DNA from: Callaeas wilsoni
Taxonomy: Eukaryota; Chordata; Aves; Passeriformes; Callaeidae
Length of the DNA stretch: 64,000 nucleotides
Assembly (NCBI GenBank): GCA_013398955.1
Contig: VWPU01014885.1
Location: forward strand, 1 to 64,000
Reading direction: 5' to 3'
Below, in pieces: positions 31,831 to 43,810 of the stretch (position 1 is its first letter; each line of letters begins with the position of its first letter). The position numbers and the translations under genes are program-made. The notes below the pieces were generated by a model, which made no database searches, had not been told where the DNA came from, and saw only the letters and a list, made by a program, of their open reading frames with translations.

Positions 31831-34800
31831 GCAACCATTGTAATCATCAGTCCAATGCTGATGAACTTTTGAAGATGGGCTGCATTTAGACTACGGATAC
31901 AAGCATTATGAGAGACCTGCACTGTGTTCAAGTCATTAAGTTACTGCTTTACTAAAATATTTTTTGTGGACTAATTCATGGATGCACATATGAAATGCTA
32001 AATTTACAGATTATTGGCTCAGAAAAGATTCTTGACTTCAACTTGGATACCATCTATTTTTCCAAAAAAAACTTTTTAAAGATGTCCTTACTACTTTATA
32101 CCTGACTTTTCGTTATGTATTGAATTTTGAGAGCAGGCTGGTTTTTAATATCATTTGAAATGAGGGTAGCTTGACAGGCATGTAAATACTGTGTGTAGTT
32201 TATTGCATGAAAAACGTACCTAGGGTAGGGTTCTCCCACTATATTTTAATCCACGCATGAAAGCTATCTAAATTTTTTTTTTTAAACATATTTCAAATGC
32301 AAATTTAAACTTCGTGAAGCAACAGAAATCTTCTCTATGGCAACATTATTCACTGGATTAATGGCATCCTGTAATTAAACAAGCATATTCCTAATGATGG
32401 CTTTGGCTGGCTCTTTGCAGGGTTTTTCACAAGTAGTATGATCACAGCCTTCAAAAAGTCAGTGGGCAGAATTATAGTGACCAATATGCAAATTCAGCTT
32501 GATTTAATAATTTTGTCTCAGAAAAACTTAGAAGTAACTGAAGATCTTGAGAAGTTACTCTCCTTAGATGTGACTGATTCCAGAGCCATCTTTTGCATAC
32601 AGATATGACCTGGACTTGAGCCAAAGCTTTTATCCATATACTTTCTAGCTTAATGGAGAAGGAAAGTGTTTAGAAGCTTAAGTAAATTTCATCCAAGTTT
32701 GATCCCTGTCTATATTTAGACAAATATTTAGGCATATTGGCTCATAGACTTGATTTCAGGACTCTGAAGAACTTACCTTTTCCTTCCATGCAGATCTTCT
32801 TACACTGAATGATTCTAATTTAGCTGACTACAAGAGCTGTTTGTTATTTTCAGTGTGTAACTCTGTTCAAGTTTACAGTCATCTACCAAGAAAAATATTG
32901 ACTATTAGCAATAATAGCTAGGAAAATAAAGATTTTTCTTAAATTATAATATAAACTATCTCTTTTGCAAAATTATTTTAATTCAAATGTACAGAGTAAG
33001 ATCAGAACCAAAATAAAATGTTGCTAACAAACAGAATTCCAGCTGGTGACAATTAAAATATCCCCTGAAATACTATAGAATTTTTATATTTATAGGAAAT
33101 AATTAAAAATTATTATTTCACAGACCTGTAGCTCAAGCAACTGGCCAGAAATTTCATATATGCTAAACTGCTATGTCTCCCAATAGCATGAGATTTGTGC
33201 ATATGAGAAATAAATAGGCCTCTAAAAGCTCAATGTTTCATAAAATGTATATATGTTCAGGTTATAGAACAGAAATTTGTTCCTGTGGTAAACATTGTAA
33301 TCTCTGAAGTTATACTTATTGCAGTAGATAGCAGATGTCATTATGAATTGAGAATTACATATACTTCATATTTTAGTCCTTTTTTGGTTTGTGCATATTG
33401 CTCCTAAATGATATAAAAGCCAGAAATGTGGATATCTTGCATCGTGATGGATGAGGTGATTTAAAGAACATTGTCACCCAGTCTGCACATACAAAGAGCA
33501 GTCGAGATGAGAAACAGACGATAGAATCAGTGGATTATTTATATTCTCTCAGCTTTCTGAAAATGACACATGCACAGATCTTAAAATGCTCCTGCTATTT
33601 GATGTTAAAACTGATTTTGTTTATTAAATAAAAGTTAAAAAATAAACTTGTTAAGGATATGATCATCCTTTTTAGTAAGAGTTTCTGTTTTTACCAATGT
33701 GCTGCACTGAAATAATTGGATAGATTTCAATATAATAAAATCGGGGAGTTTTGAAATCCTATAGGAGAATAGTAATGATAGATTTTAGGCCTTGATAAGG
33801 ACACATTGTCAAATGTATAAGACTTTAAATTTGAGAAACCACTAAGTAGATTTATTCACAGTGCCTGTAACCATGTACGGTTTCCTCAAAGTTGCTGTGA
33901 TTATGTTGATTAACTTAAGCAAACATATTCAGACCTAAAAGTTTTCCTCCCATACAATCACAAGAGAATACAGAGAAATGGCACATAACAGTCACCACAC
34001 TTTGTCTTCCATTTACCAGAAGGTGAACTCATATCCAGTAGCAGTACTTTTCCTACAGTGATCATTGCAGTTACAGTTTCTCTCGAACACGGAACCCTTT
34101 TCAGAGAAGGGAAGATGAATGCATATTAGCACAAACACTGGCCCTTTCACTTTTCATGTTCTTTTATGGCTGGCCTTTGCCAAAGGAATCCAGGGGTATA
34201 GCTGAAAGATTCATTCAGCCTACTAAATCTAATGTGTAACTTCATTCTTAAACACAACACAACTGAGAGCTAATAAGACAATTCTATTCCCAGAACTGTT
34301 AACTTTGCAGGAGAAAATGTCAGACTTGACAGATTTGTTAACTTCAGTGACTGCACCATTTAATGACACACAAAGTATTTGCCAATCAGAATAAAAAATT
34401 ACCTGAAAGATTGAAAGTAGGTTTAATGGTAAAACTTCGATAAGGGACATAAGCTTTTTTTTTTATTCTTTTAAATATTTAATGGTTCTGATTTTTTTTA
34501 ATAGAAATTCTAGTACAACCTCTGTGAGACATTGCCATGTGTTTATAATGTCAAGATCATCAGGAGAGGATATTTATATTATAATTTCTGAAGATTTCCA
34601 GCAGCTATATAAGAAACACATTCAAATTCACTTGAGTTTACACTTGCCACTGGCAAAGGCACCAATTTTTTATTAACTTAATAGAAGAAAAACTTCAGGA
34701 CAAAACGCTGTCTATCACTTAGTGATGGACACTGTGATACCCTTTCATATATCTACTAGGCTAGGGAATATGAAACATTTTTCTTCGGAGGCTGTTTTTC

Positions 34801-36669
34801 CCCATATGTCATCCAACATCAATATATCTTTATGAGAAAGAAAAGAAGCAAAAGGATTGGTCCTAATGTGATTAAATTATCTTCAAATGCCTCATTCTGC
34901 ATCAAGCTCTCCAAATGCATTGAAAGCAGAGCTTGTCATTTAGAGCTAGCATGTCCTCCACTATTTGTGCCTCAAACTGTGGGAAGAAGAAGGGGAGAAA
35001 AAAATCAAAGAACAGAGAAGGAAGCAGAATAATAATAATAATAAAATACAGTATAATTTTGGAAGTGATCCATCACTTTACTGTCTATAGAAGTGGCACA
35101 TGTTCAATATCTTCTGCTGGCTCAGGTCAGGCTGGACATGACCACAATGCAGCTCTCTTAAGATTACTGGAAGCCCAGAATTACTTACAGCCCTGTCCTA
35201 ATGAATGCAGCCGTTCTTTTGAAAATAGAAATTTTGCTTTTCTGACCTTTTAGCAAAATCTATAAAACACAAAGTTGTCTGTACTAAGTGCTAGGGTTTT
35301 TTAAATTAAACTCTTGATCTAGCCTCATAACCGTGAGATTTTTAAAAAATAATACCTTTGCTTAGAAAATGAAGGTAAGGCTCTACAGCAAACACTGATC
35401 CTATAGTATAGCAAGGCAAAGCATCACTCATCAGCCTAAAAGACACTTACAATAAGAACTTAATTAACGATTTTTTCACTGAAACATCTTGCAGACTGAG
35501 GAACGTGTCTCCATAATTAATTTCTCTGGTATTTTGTACGGATGTTTTCACACAGAATTTCAATTTAATTCTGCACACAAAGTTCAGCCCAGATAGTGAA
35601 ATATTTCTGCTTTCTGTAAAAAGCATTCTTCTTTTCTTTAATCTTTGTCATGAAAACCAAAGCATTGAGATATCTGGTTTTTTACCCTTGAATTTACTTC
35701 AAAAGATTATTCAGAACCTTATATAAATGAATCTATTGGGGCACTTTTATTCATTCTTAAACACACTTGAGTGCAAGGAAATTAATTCAGTCTTCAGAAT
35801 AGTTAACTTTACAAGGAAAGAGGTTATGCCTGATTTTTAAATTTTGGAAACTGAATCATAATGAATAAGTAAATAGAAACACAAAAAGATACTATTTTAA
35901 AATAAAACCCCAATCCACTAAGCCCCCATTCAACTTTTTTATAATGATGCTACTTTTTCTGGGTTGGATTTTTAAAAAATTTGTTTTTATTGCTTCTCGG
36001 AATTTTCTTCTAGAAAAGCATTGCTTTGATATCACTACACTCTAGTTATTTTTTGGAGGGGGAATGAAATGACTAAAATAATAAATTGCAGTAATAACTG
36101 CTAATGGAAATTTCCATGTGTGTTCCTTGAAGGGCTTGATTGTGTGCAATAATAATAAACGTGAGTAATATACAATACAGGATGTATTCATGATGGTTTG
36201 ATAACTCTGCTAACATTTCTGTCATTGGCTCTTTTGGGGATTCGGATTTCTTCTCATTTCTAGGAAGTTCAATAATCTCAGTGAGCAAGGTTCTGTATGG
36301 AGCACTAAAGGATCACCCTACCGCAATGTGTTCTCAGGGAATCATTTTATGTATGAACAATGTGCTTATAAAATATAAAATACTAATGCAGTCATTTAAT
36401 AAACCCTAGTCCCTATATTTGTACAATTAACTGAAATAGATGTGAGGTTGATTTGTAATTTGAAGCCACGTATAGCATGGTTTTTAAACCTTAAATCTTG
36501 AGTGGACTGTAATCAAATTTACATCAACATCTAAATTTTTATTATGAACTGGAGACAGCAGTAATTTCAAATAATCTTCCCTATTTACAGAGACACAAAT
36601 GCATGGCAGTCCCTACTTTTTTTCAGCCATATAGCTAAGACTGTTTCAAGCCTTGTATAGCTTATATTT
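31831..36669. other. Intron 1, segment without recognised genes
   Basis: AT-rich throughout. It contains only short simple repeats, such as (AAT)n at 35030-35043 and 36149-36160 and a T run at 32273-32282. No ORF here carries a recognisable domain. Confidence 0.5.
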
Positions 36670-37473
36670 GTTCCACCTATATCTTCTGGGGGACTTCAGC
36701 TTGCTAGATGTCCTCTGGAAATACAGCACAGCAGAGAAGAGGCAATCTGGAAGGTTCCTGGAGAGTATAGAACAGCCTGACACAGCTGGTAAGTGATCCT
36801 ACCAGTGGAGGTGCCCCTCTGGTGGGTGCTGGATATGAGCCAGCTGAGCAGGAGCTAGCCATGTGTCCTGGTGGCCATGGCCAATGGTATCCTGGCCTGT
36901 ATCAGCAACAGCGTGGCCAACAGAACTAGGAAAGGGATTGTTCCCCTGTTCTCAGCGCTGGAGAGGCTGCACCTTGAACCCTGTGTTTAGTTTTGGGCCG
37001 CACACTGCAAGAAACACATGGAGGTGCTGGAGCGAGTCCAGAGAAGGGCAACAGAGCTGCAGAAGGGCTAATGTACGAGTCTTATGGAAGAGGCTGAAGG
37101 AACTGGGATTGTTTAGTCTGGAGAAAAGGAGGCTCAGGGAAAACTTCATTGCTCTCTACAGCAGCCTCCGAAAGGAGATTGTAGTGAAGTGGGGGTTGAT
37201 TTCTTCTGCCATGTCTCAAGTGAAAGGATGAGAGCAACTGGCCTTGAGCTGTGTAGGGGAGGTTCAGATTACGTATTTGGAAAAAAACAAACCACTGAGA
37301 GAGAGGTTGGCCATTGGATTAAGTTGCCCAGGGAGGTGGTGGGGTCACCATCTCTGGAAATATTCAAGAGATATCTGGATGTGGCACTTGGGGATACAGC
37401 TTAGGGGTTATTGTGGTGGTGCTGGGTTGATGATAGGACTAGTTGAATTTGAAGGTCTCTTCTAGCTTTGATG

Positions 37474-37504
<31 letters not shown>

Positions 37505-37505
37505 G
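36670..37505 (+). pseudogene. CR1 LINE, internally deleted, with 3' octamer array
   Basis: On the + strand a GDFSLLDVLWK-like end of the endonuclease domain (about 36690-36840) runs directly into the RT C-terminal region (ANGILACIS at about 36880, [14 protein letters not shown], then LERVQRRATE near 37030). LFSLEKRRLRE follows near 37110, then the CR1 3' UTR and four octamers ATTCTGTC/G at 37474-37505. The central RT is deleted and stops interrupt the frames. The intact octamer array shows that the 3' end is the original terminus. Sense to MTNR1A. Confidence 0.92.
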
Positions 37506-37724
37506 ATCTGAGTGAGCAAAAATAGGCTAAAATGCACAGGATATTAATTACGCCAAAATAATAAATTTTTAGCTATTATTGAAGGACCTAGAAGTTATAT
37601 TTCTGCAGTTTATGGTAAAAATCACAATTGCAATACTAACTAATAGCATGAACATTTGTTCAACAACCGTTTTACTGTTGAGATATGGTAGAATCCAAGC
37701 AAGAGAGGCTGCCATTTCACAGTG
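37506..37724. other. Short spacer between two CR1 elements in opposite orientation
   Basis: About 220 bases of AT-rich DNA separating the 3' end of a + strand CR1 from a minus-strand CR1 RT fragment. Nothing else is seen. Confidence 0.5.
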
Positions 37725-38010
37725 AACCTGGCTGCTCTTGTGCTTCACCTGTGGAGAGACTTTCCAAAACGCAGTTCCCTGGGGCAGAAGGGAAATGGAG
37801 CAAGTCTCTCCCCATTGTCCTATCTAAATTGCATCCATTTCTCTGCCCATCTCTCCAGGCTGTCAAGGTCCCTCTGAAGGGCTGCACAGCACTCTGGGTT
37901 ATCGGCCACTGCTCCCATCTTTGTGTTCACTGAACTTGCTGAGGAGGTATCTGCCCCTTCATCCAAATCTTTGATGGATAAGATAAACAATACTTGGTTT
38001 GCTCCTTTGA
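37725..38010 (-). pseudogene. CR1 LINE reverse transcriptase core fragment
   Basis: Minus strand: LFILSIKDLDEG-like residues (family LFNIFINDLDEG), a degraded position where the FADD catalytic box should be (SSVNTK), then AALQRDLDSLERWAEKWM. The catalytic aspartates of the RT active site are therefore not preserved, and neither end of the element is present. It is antisense to MTNR1A and to the neighbouring CR1. Confidence 0.75.
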
Positions 38011-41000
38011 TACTGGTCCTGCTTTTTACATCTCATTTTTATACTTCCACTGAAAGTCTCATATAATTAAGTACTTCCTTATGCTGGAAGAATAAGGTTG
38101 AATGTATTTGTTTGACTTAGTAGTTTGGCAGAGATTTTTAATTCCTTACAGACTTGCAAGAGACATTTTCAGGGACTGTCTTTAGAATGAAGTTTAACTA
38201 CTCTTCTTCTCTCCCTTAAGTGTGAATAATGGTATTTGTTACCTTTTTCCTCGCTCTGCTCGCCACATCTTGTTGGTAAAGGCAAATGTGGGTGAGGTTT
38301 ATCTCCCAGAAAAAAAGGGGAAATGACTCTCCCTCAGAAGCAGCTGAGCAGGGTCAATAAAAGCAAGTACCAGCCAACAGGAGGATCAGGCACAGGAAGG
38401 CATCAACAAGAGAGCTTGCAGCTACAGCAGGAGCTAGGATGGCTGAGAAGAACAGAAACCATATCAGGCCTAAGAAATGAGAAGAGGACCACAGGAGACC
38501 ATCAAAGTACGGAACTCACAGAAATCAATCCTGGAAGAAAAGAGGTGACTTAGAAATACAAAAAATGCAGGGAGAAACTGGTTTGTTTTCATTGTTGTCT
38601 GTCTTACATTGCTTTCTTCTCTGAGCTTGCTGTAAGAAGGTTGATTGATCTGTTTTAAAGATCTGACCAGATCAACATCCTTCCACGCAAAACTTACCAG
38701 AAGGAAGCTTGTTAATAAAATATATCTAAAGTATACTGGAAAGAACTGACGCAGTCCTATTCCAGATACTGGAATTCATAAACAAAAAATCCACTTGGAC
38801 TTTCCTAAAATATGAATTCAAGTCTATCAGGAAGTGACTATAATGCCAAGAAATTCTACTGTTGCTCAATGGTTTCTACTGACACTCACAACTTCAGTAA
38901 CAGATTTAGAAGATTTTTTAGCTGTTACCAAAATTAATTCATTAACTTCTGATTCATGAACTGATCAGTTTTACACAACACAAATGAAGGCTGTTAGTCT
39001 TGAGTGAAGAGTTTTCAGCTCTTTAGGGGAAGCCCTTCTGCTATTAGTTTAAAAAATACATTAATGTGCTAAAGCAGACATTTTTGTGCTCATACGTGGA
39101 AACAGCTAAAGTGGTTCTCTGAGGAGCTCAAGCTGTCTTTGAAAAATTTTGAAGAAATCTTTTCACCTACAAAGCTAAATACCAATCTTTATGAAACAAA
39201 AGTAAGAAAATCTAGGCAGTTTTAGATGAGGTGTGAAAGACGCTCCCCCCACCCCACAACTTTTTTTTAGCATTCAGTCACCTGTAGAACATTTTACAAA
39301 TATATTGTTTAAAAAATAAAATTATTATTCCCCAATAGAACAAAGTAAAGAACTGCAAAGCTACTGTTCAGTGCTGTCTGAAGACAAGGCCTCCTTACCA
39401 CTCATTCTTCTTCACAATAAACTTCAAGTCATGTTTTGTAACACAATATAAGTACATGGCGTCTTTGACTAATTGTACAGAACTTCTACTTTTTGGCATC
39501 CTTTCAACATAGAAATACTTTTTATTAATATTCGTTGAGATAGCTACCCCACATTTCTTTGGGTTTCTTATTTTTGGTTTCATAGGTAGTAGTGTTGACT
39601 TCTGGTTTGCTAAATTTTGTTAAATAATGAAGTATGTTGGCACACAAAAAGCTTGTGCCTAAAAAAAGATGAAGAACTGAGCAGTAGGGTTCAGAGGGAG
39701 AACTGGAAACGTTTTTACTGAATATTTAAAAAGATACTATCTTTAGCTGTCTATATATAGCTTTTCAGCTTGCTTAAAAGCTTTTTTTTTTTCCCCTGAG
39801 ATACTTGCTAACATTTAAACAAAGATAGAAGGGAGCATAAGAGAAAAAAATAGGCGTTAAAAAAGGAAGGGCGCTCCACAGCCAAAGTATTGTATACATA
39901 ACATTATGAGATTAAGATTATAATGGTGGTATACTTTTCCGGATTTGTTTTATTTTCACACAGTGAAAGGGTTCACATTTTTACAGTGGAGGTATTGAAC
40001 TTAATTTTACAAATTGTGTTTGATTTCCCAAAGTGTGCAGTTAGAGTATTTCTGAGTCATAACAAAAATCAATAGGTACAAATAATTCAGATGAGATATC
40101 ATAACACAGCTTTTAAATGCACCCACACTGAAATTACTGTAATACAAAATCCAATACTTTTGACAGCAAGTGTAGGTTTTAGCAGTTTTGTGTTATTATG
40201 CTGGACAGTCTTGTGCAACACATTAAGTAAGAAAACTGAGTGATAAGTTCTGAAGACATATGTAGGTACTGAAAGTCAACACCATTTATATATTTCTTTC
40301 TTATTAGATAGTGCCATAGACGCATTGTTTTTTGACTACATTCACTGATAAACAAGCAGTTTAGTCTTAATCAATAAGAAAAAAAAAGCTTTCTGAGAAA
40401 TTCTACACCATTCTTCATGAGAAAAAAACCCAGAGAACAGACATATAACTAAGACAAGATGGAGAGGAATAAAAGTTCAATAATACAAAGATGTTCTTAT
40501 TTGCTCACTTACACTACTTCAACTTGTCGGTGGAGTTAGCTGAATCATTATTTTAGACAATTTTTTCTTTTCAAAAGCCTACTTCTAAGGATTCAATAGT
40601 TTGGCAAATTCATCTGTATGCTGAATTATATGTCTCCATGTAAGGGAGCTCTCAATAAAGAACTTCATTTAATACTGTTGAGATAAAAGGCACGAATCCA
40701 AACCCTATTTTATTTCTAATAAGCATTAAATGTAAAAGTCCCATCCTTTCTAATTAAATAATCAAGAGGATATTGAAAAATTTTGGACTTATATGTCAGT
40801 AGTTGCTAAAGAGAAGAAAAATCCTTGAAGTTGACCTCCTTATGTGAGGAACAGTGTGGAAATACCTGAAATCTTTTATGATGTCGAAGGGTAATCACAC
40901 CTCACTATTTCTCTAACTACTTTTCTCTAAAATAGTTACTGCTTTAAAATTTTATTCTGTGCTGTATGAAAAATCCCATCATGCAGGGAAAAAGAAAAAG

Positions 41001-43570
41001 CACCAAAGAAACAAGCAATAAATGAGATCTCCTTATTATGACTTCTAGAGACCTGGTCAACCCAGAGCCAACTTCTGTGAAAGTTTTATCATTCAGACTG
41101 ATAGCAAAAAGTAGATCATTTGGTTAAAATTTAAGTGGAGATATATTAATTACCTGCAAGTATAATAGTGCATCCAGTTGCCGAATAACTAGGTGATGTG
41201 CATGAGCATCAGTACTTCTCATATTATTGTATACTGTAAAGGTATACAGTACCATGAATTTAGGATAGCTTAGTCTTTTTGCCTGCATTGAAGTCACAGT
41301 GTCTAATTTAGTCTGTCTAGAAGAAATATTGAAAAAAAGTTCACATCTTTGTTTGTCTGAAGAATTACAGGAAAAATGACTTAAGACTATTTTTTAGTTC
41401 TGTAAAATCTATAGTCAGCTTGTCCCTCTTGTTTTCTCTATTCTGACAGTTGCTTTTATAATTAAGAAACTAAATTGTACAAATATAAGAATGCTGGGGA
41501 GCCTTAGAATAAATTAAAACATTTTTATGGTCATTCAAATGTCACAAGTATTAAACTTTATCTTAAATTCTTTATAGGCTGTTGCTACTAGCAATGAGGA
41601 TAACATTGGAAAACTGAGAATTTTATTTGTTCACATCTATTTTAGTTCTTTTAGAGGACTAGAAGTTACATCTTTAGGTACAAAACCCCCAAACCCAAGG
41701 GGGTTTAGGTGCAGATAAAATGTATGTTTCCTGCAACTTTTTTGATACAAATTAAAATACAGATTTTACTTAAGGTAGTGCAACGTCTTCATTCTTTCTC
41801 CTCTAACATAAAATTTCAACTGTAGGTTAATCAGCAGCGTATTTTAAAGTACACATCTAATATAAGCAAGCAAACATTGTTTCTGAGTCAATTATACTGT
41901 GCAGGAGCTGAAAAATTATGATTAATGAATCAGTGCAATAATAAATAAATTACCTTCTTCCTTAATTTCTGATATATTTCTTCTATTAATTTATTTATAT
42001 TTCTTCTTCCTTAATTTCTTACAAATTCGTTTCCTATAAATCTATCCTATATCTAAATACATTTTATTTTGAATAATACAAGGGGCAAAAATATAGTCCT
42101 CTAAGCTTTTGACAGATTTAAATCGCCAGGGCTATCATTTTAATTGCTTGCTGCAACAATCCAGAATATCTGCTCTAAGAAACTTGTCTGCTTTGTTGTT
42201 TTGTCATATTTTGAATTTGCCTGACACTCAGTGTAACCAGTTTAAGATCTAATTTGTATTTCTTACTATATTTTCACCCATTGTCGATCATGCAGAACCC
42301 TGCAGCTGGTGTGGATTCCCATCAAATTACAAAAGAATATGTTAAGTAAAGGATTGTCCTGGCAGGCTGTGGACATACACAAGCAGCAGAAAAAGGAGAA
42401 TAGTGTAGGTGTCTAGTGTTGAGCTGGAAGAGTGTATTTTTGGTCCAACAGCTGGAGCAAATTTTACAAGGTTTTAAAATCTTTTTACAGAAGGAAGGAA
42501 GTACTCATCTTCAGGTCTTCACTCTCTTTTAATCCAGAGTTGTTTTCCCATACCGTTTCCTTGATTCGATTGTCCGTCATAAAGGGGAAAAACAAACAGT
42601 AGAGAAGATGGGAATTAAGATCCTTCACCTTCCTGCCATGCATATGGAAGTTCCACATATTTGCCCATCTTTCCATTTCCAGTGCTAATGCATTTCTGAT
42701 GGTGTACAAGAGCAAGAATTCTTGATACCATCAGTTACTTTCATAAACAAACCTCATAAATAAGACTTATTCTGGTGAATTCTGAATATGATACTTGTTA
42801 TCTTTTCACTTGCTCTGCTCTGGTGTGAGACCATTCAACTTGACTTTTGGTGTAGCACAATAGAGAAAATGAAGGGTTGAAAGGAAGGGAGGAAGAATTT
42901 AAGTCACCTGGGTCTGTGATAATGGCACAGTGGAATACACACTACAAATCATCAAACTGATGAGATGGGAATAAGTATGATAATAACGTGTCTTCTCTAC
43001 TTTTCTAAGAAACTTGGGGCAACAAAGAAGAGAGGAAAAGAGGGGAAAACATGGAGGAGAAATGCTTGTGTCAGAAACAAAAGATTTTGGGTCGTAAGTC
43101 AGCGAGGAGAGAAAAAACTGAGAGAAAAGACATGGTACTGGAATAAATATGGAAAGGAAGAAAAGGAAGAATAGAGAAATAGAGCATAGATAGAAGAGGA
43201 GAGAGTAATTACATGTGTGTAGCTATATATAAGTGATTTTTTTCTATAATGCTATTTTCCACTTTCTTGGCAGGTGTCTTACCACTGCTAATTTTAAGAG
43301 AAAGAACTGGGAAGACTACTTTATGAGCTCATTTTACTAGCTTTGCTGTCTACTGTCTACATTGGCTGAATTACTAGCTATATATTTATTAGTCATAACA
43401 GAAAGAAAATGGATTATTTTGTCCTCTTGAGAGTTTTTAAACTTCTTTTTCATCCCATGAATAATTCTGGACAAATTCAGCCACAAAATCCTGTTACATA
43501 AAAGTGTGACTTTCAAAGAGGTTCAGGAAAGTGATTTTGTGTTTGCAATGTTTTGTACAGTATTAGAAGC

Positions 43571-43595
43571 CTCTCCTGTCAGGCTCTCCTGTCAG
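43571..43595. repeat. Tandem duplication, 13-bp unit
   Basis: CTCTCCTGTCAGG is repeated head to tail, the second copy lacking its last base. Confidence 0.8.
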
Positions 43596-43768
43596 TTATG
43601 TGGTTGCAACTTCACTTTCCTGTTTTCTCCTACTTGTTTTCTCAAAATACGTATTAGAATTTGGAAGGCAATAGACTGCATCTTCACATTTTCTGGTATC
43701 AGTCCTGACAGATTGGTGAGACTTTGTACAGACACAAAACATAATTATATTTCATAAGCATCCATCTC

Positions 43769-43810
43769 TGCCTTTCCCTACTTTTGAACTGCCTTTTCCT
43801 ACTTTTGAAC
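43769..43810. repeat. Tandem duplication, 21-bp unit
   Basis: The unit TGCCTTTCCCTACTTTTGAA plus C is followed immediately by a second copy with one substitution. No coding or regulatory meaning is apparent. Confidence 0.85.
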
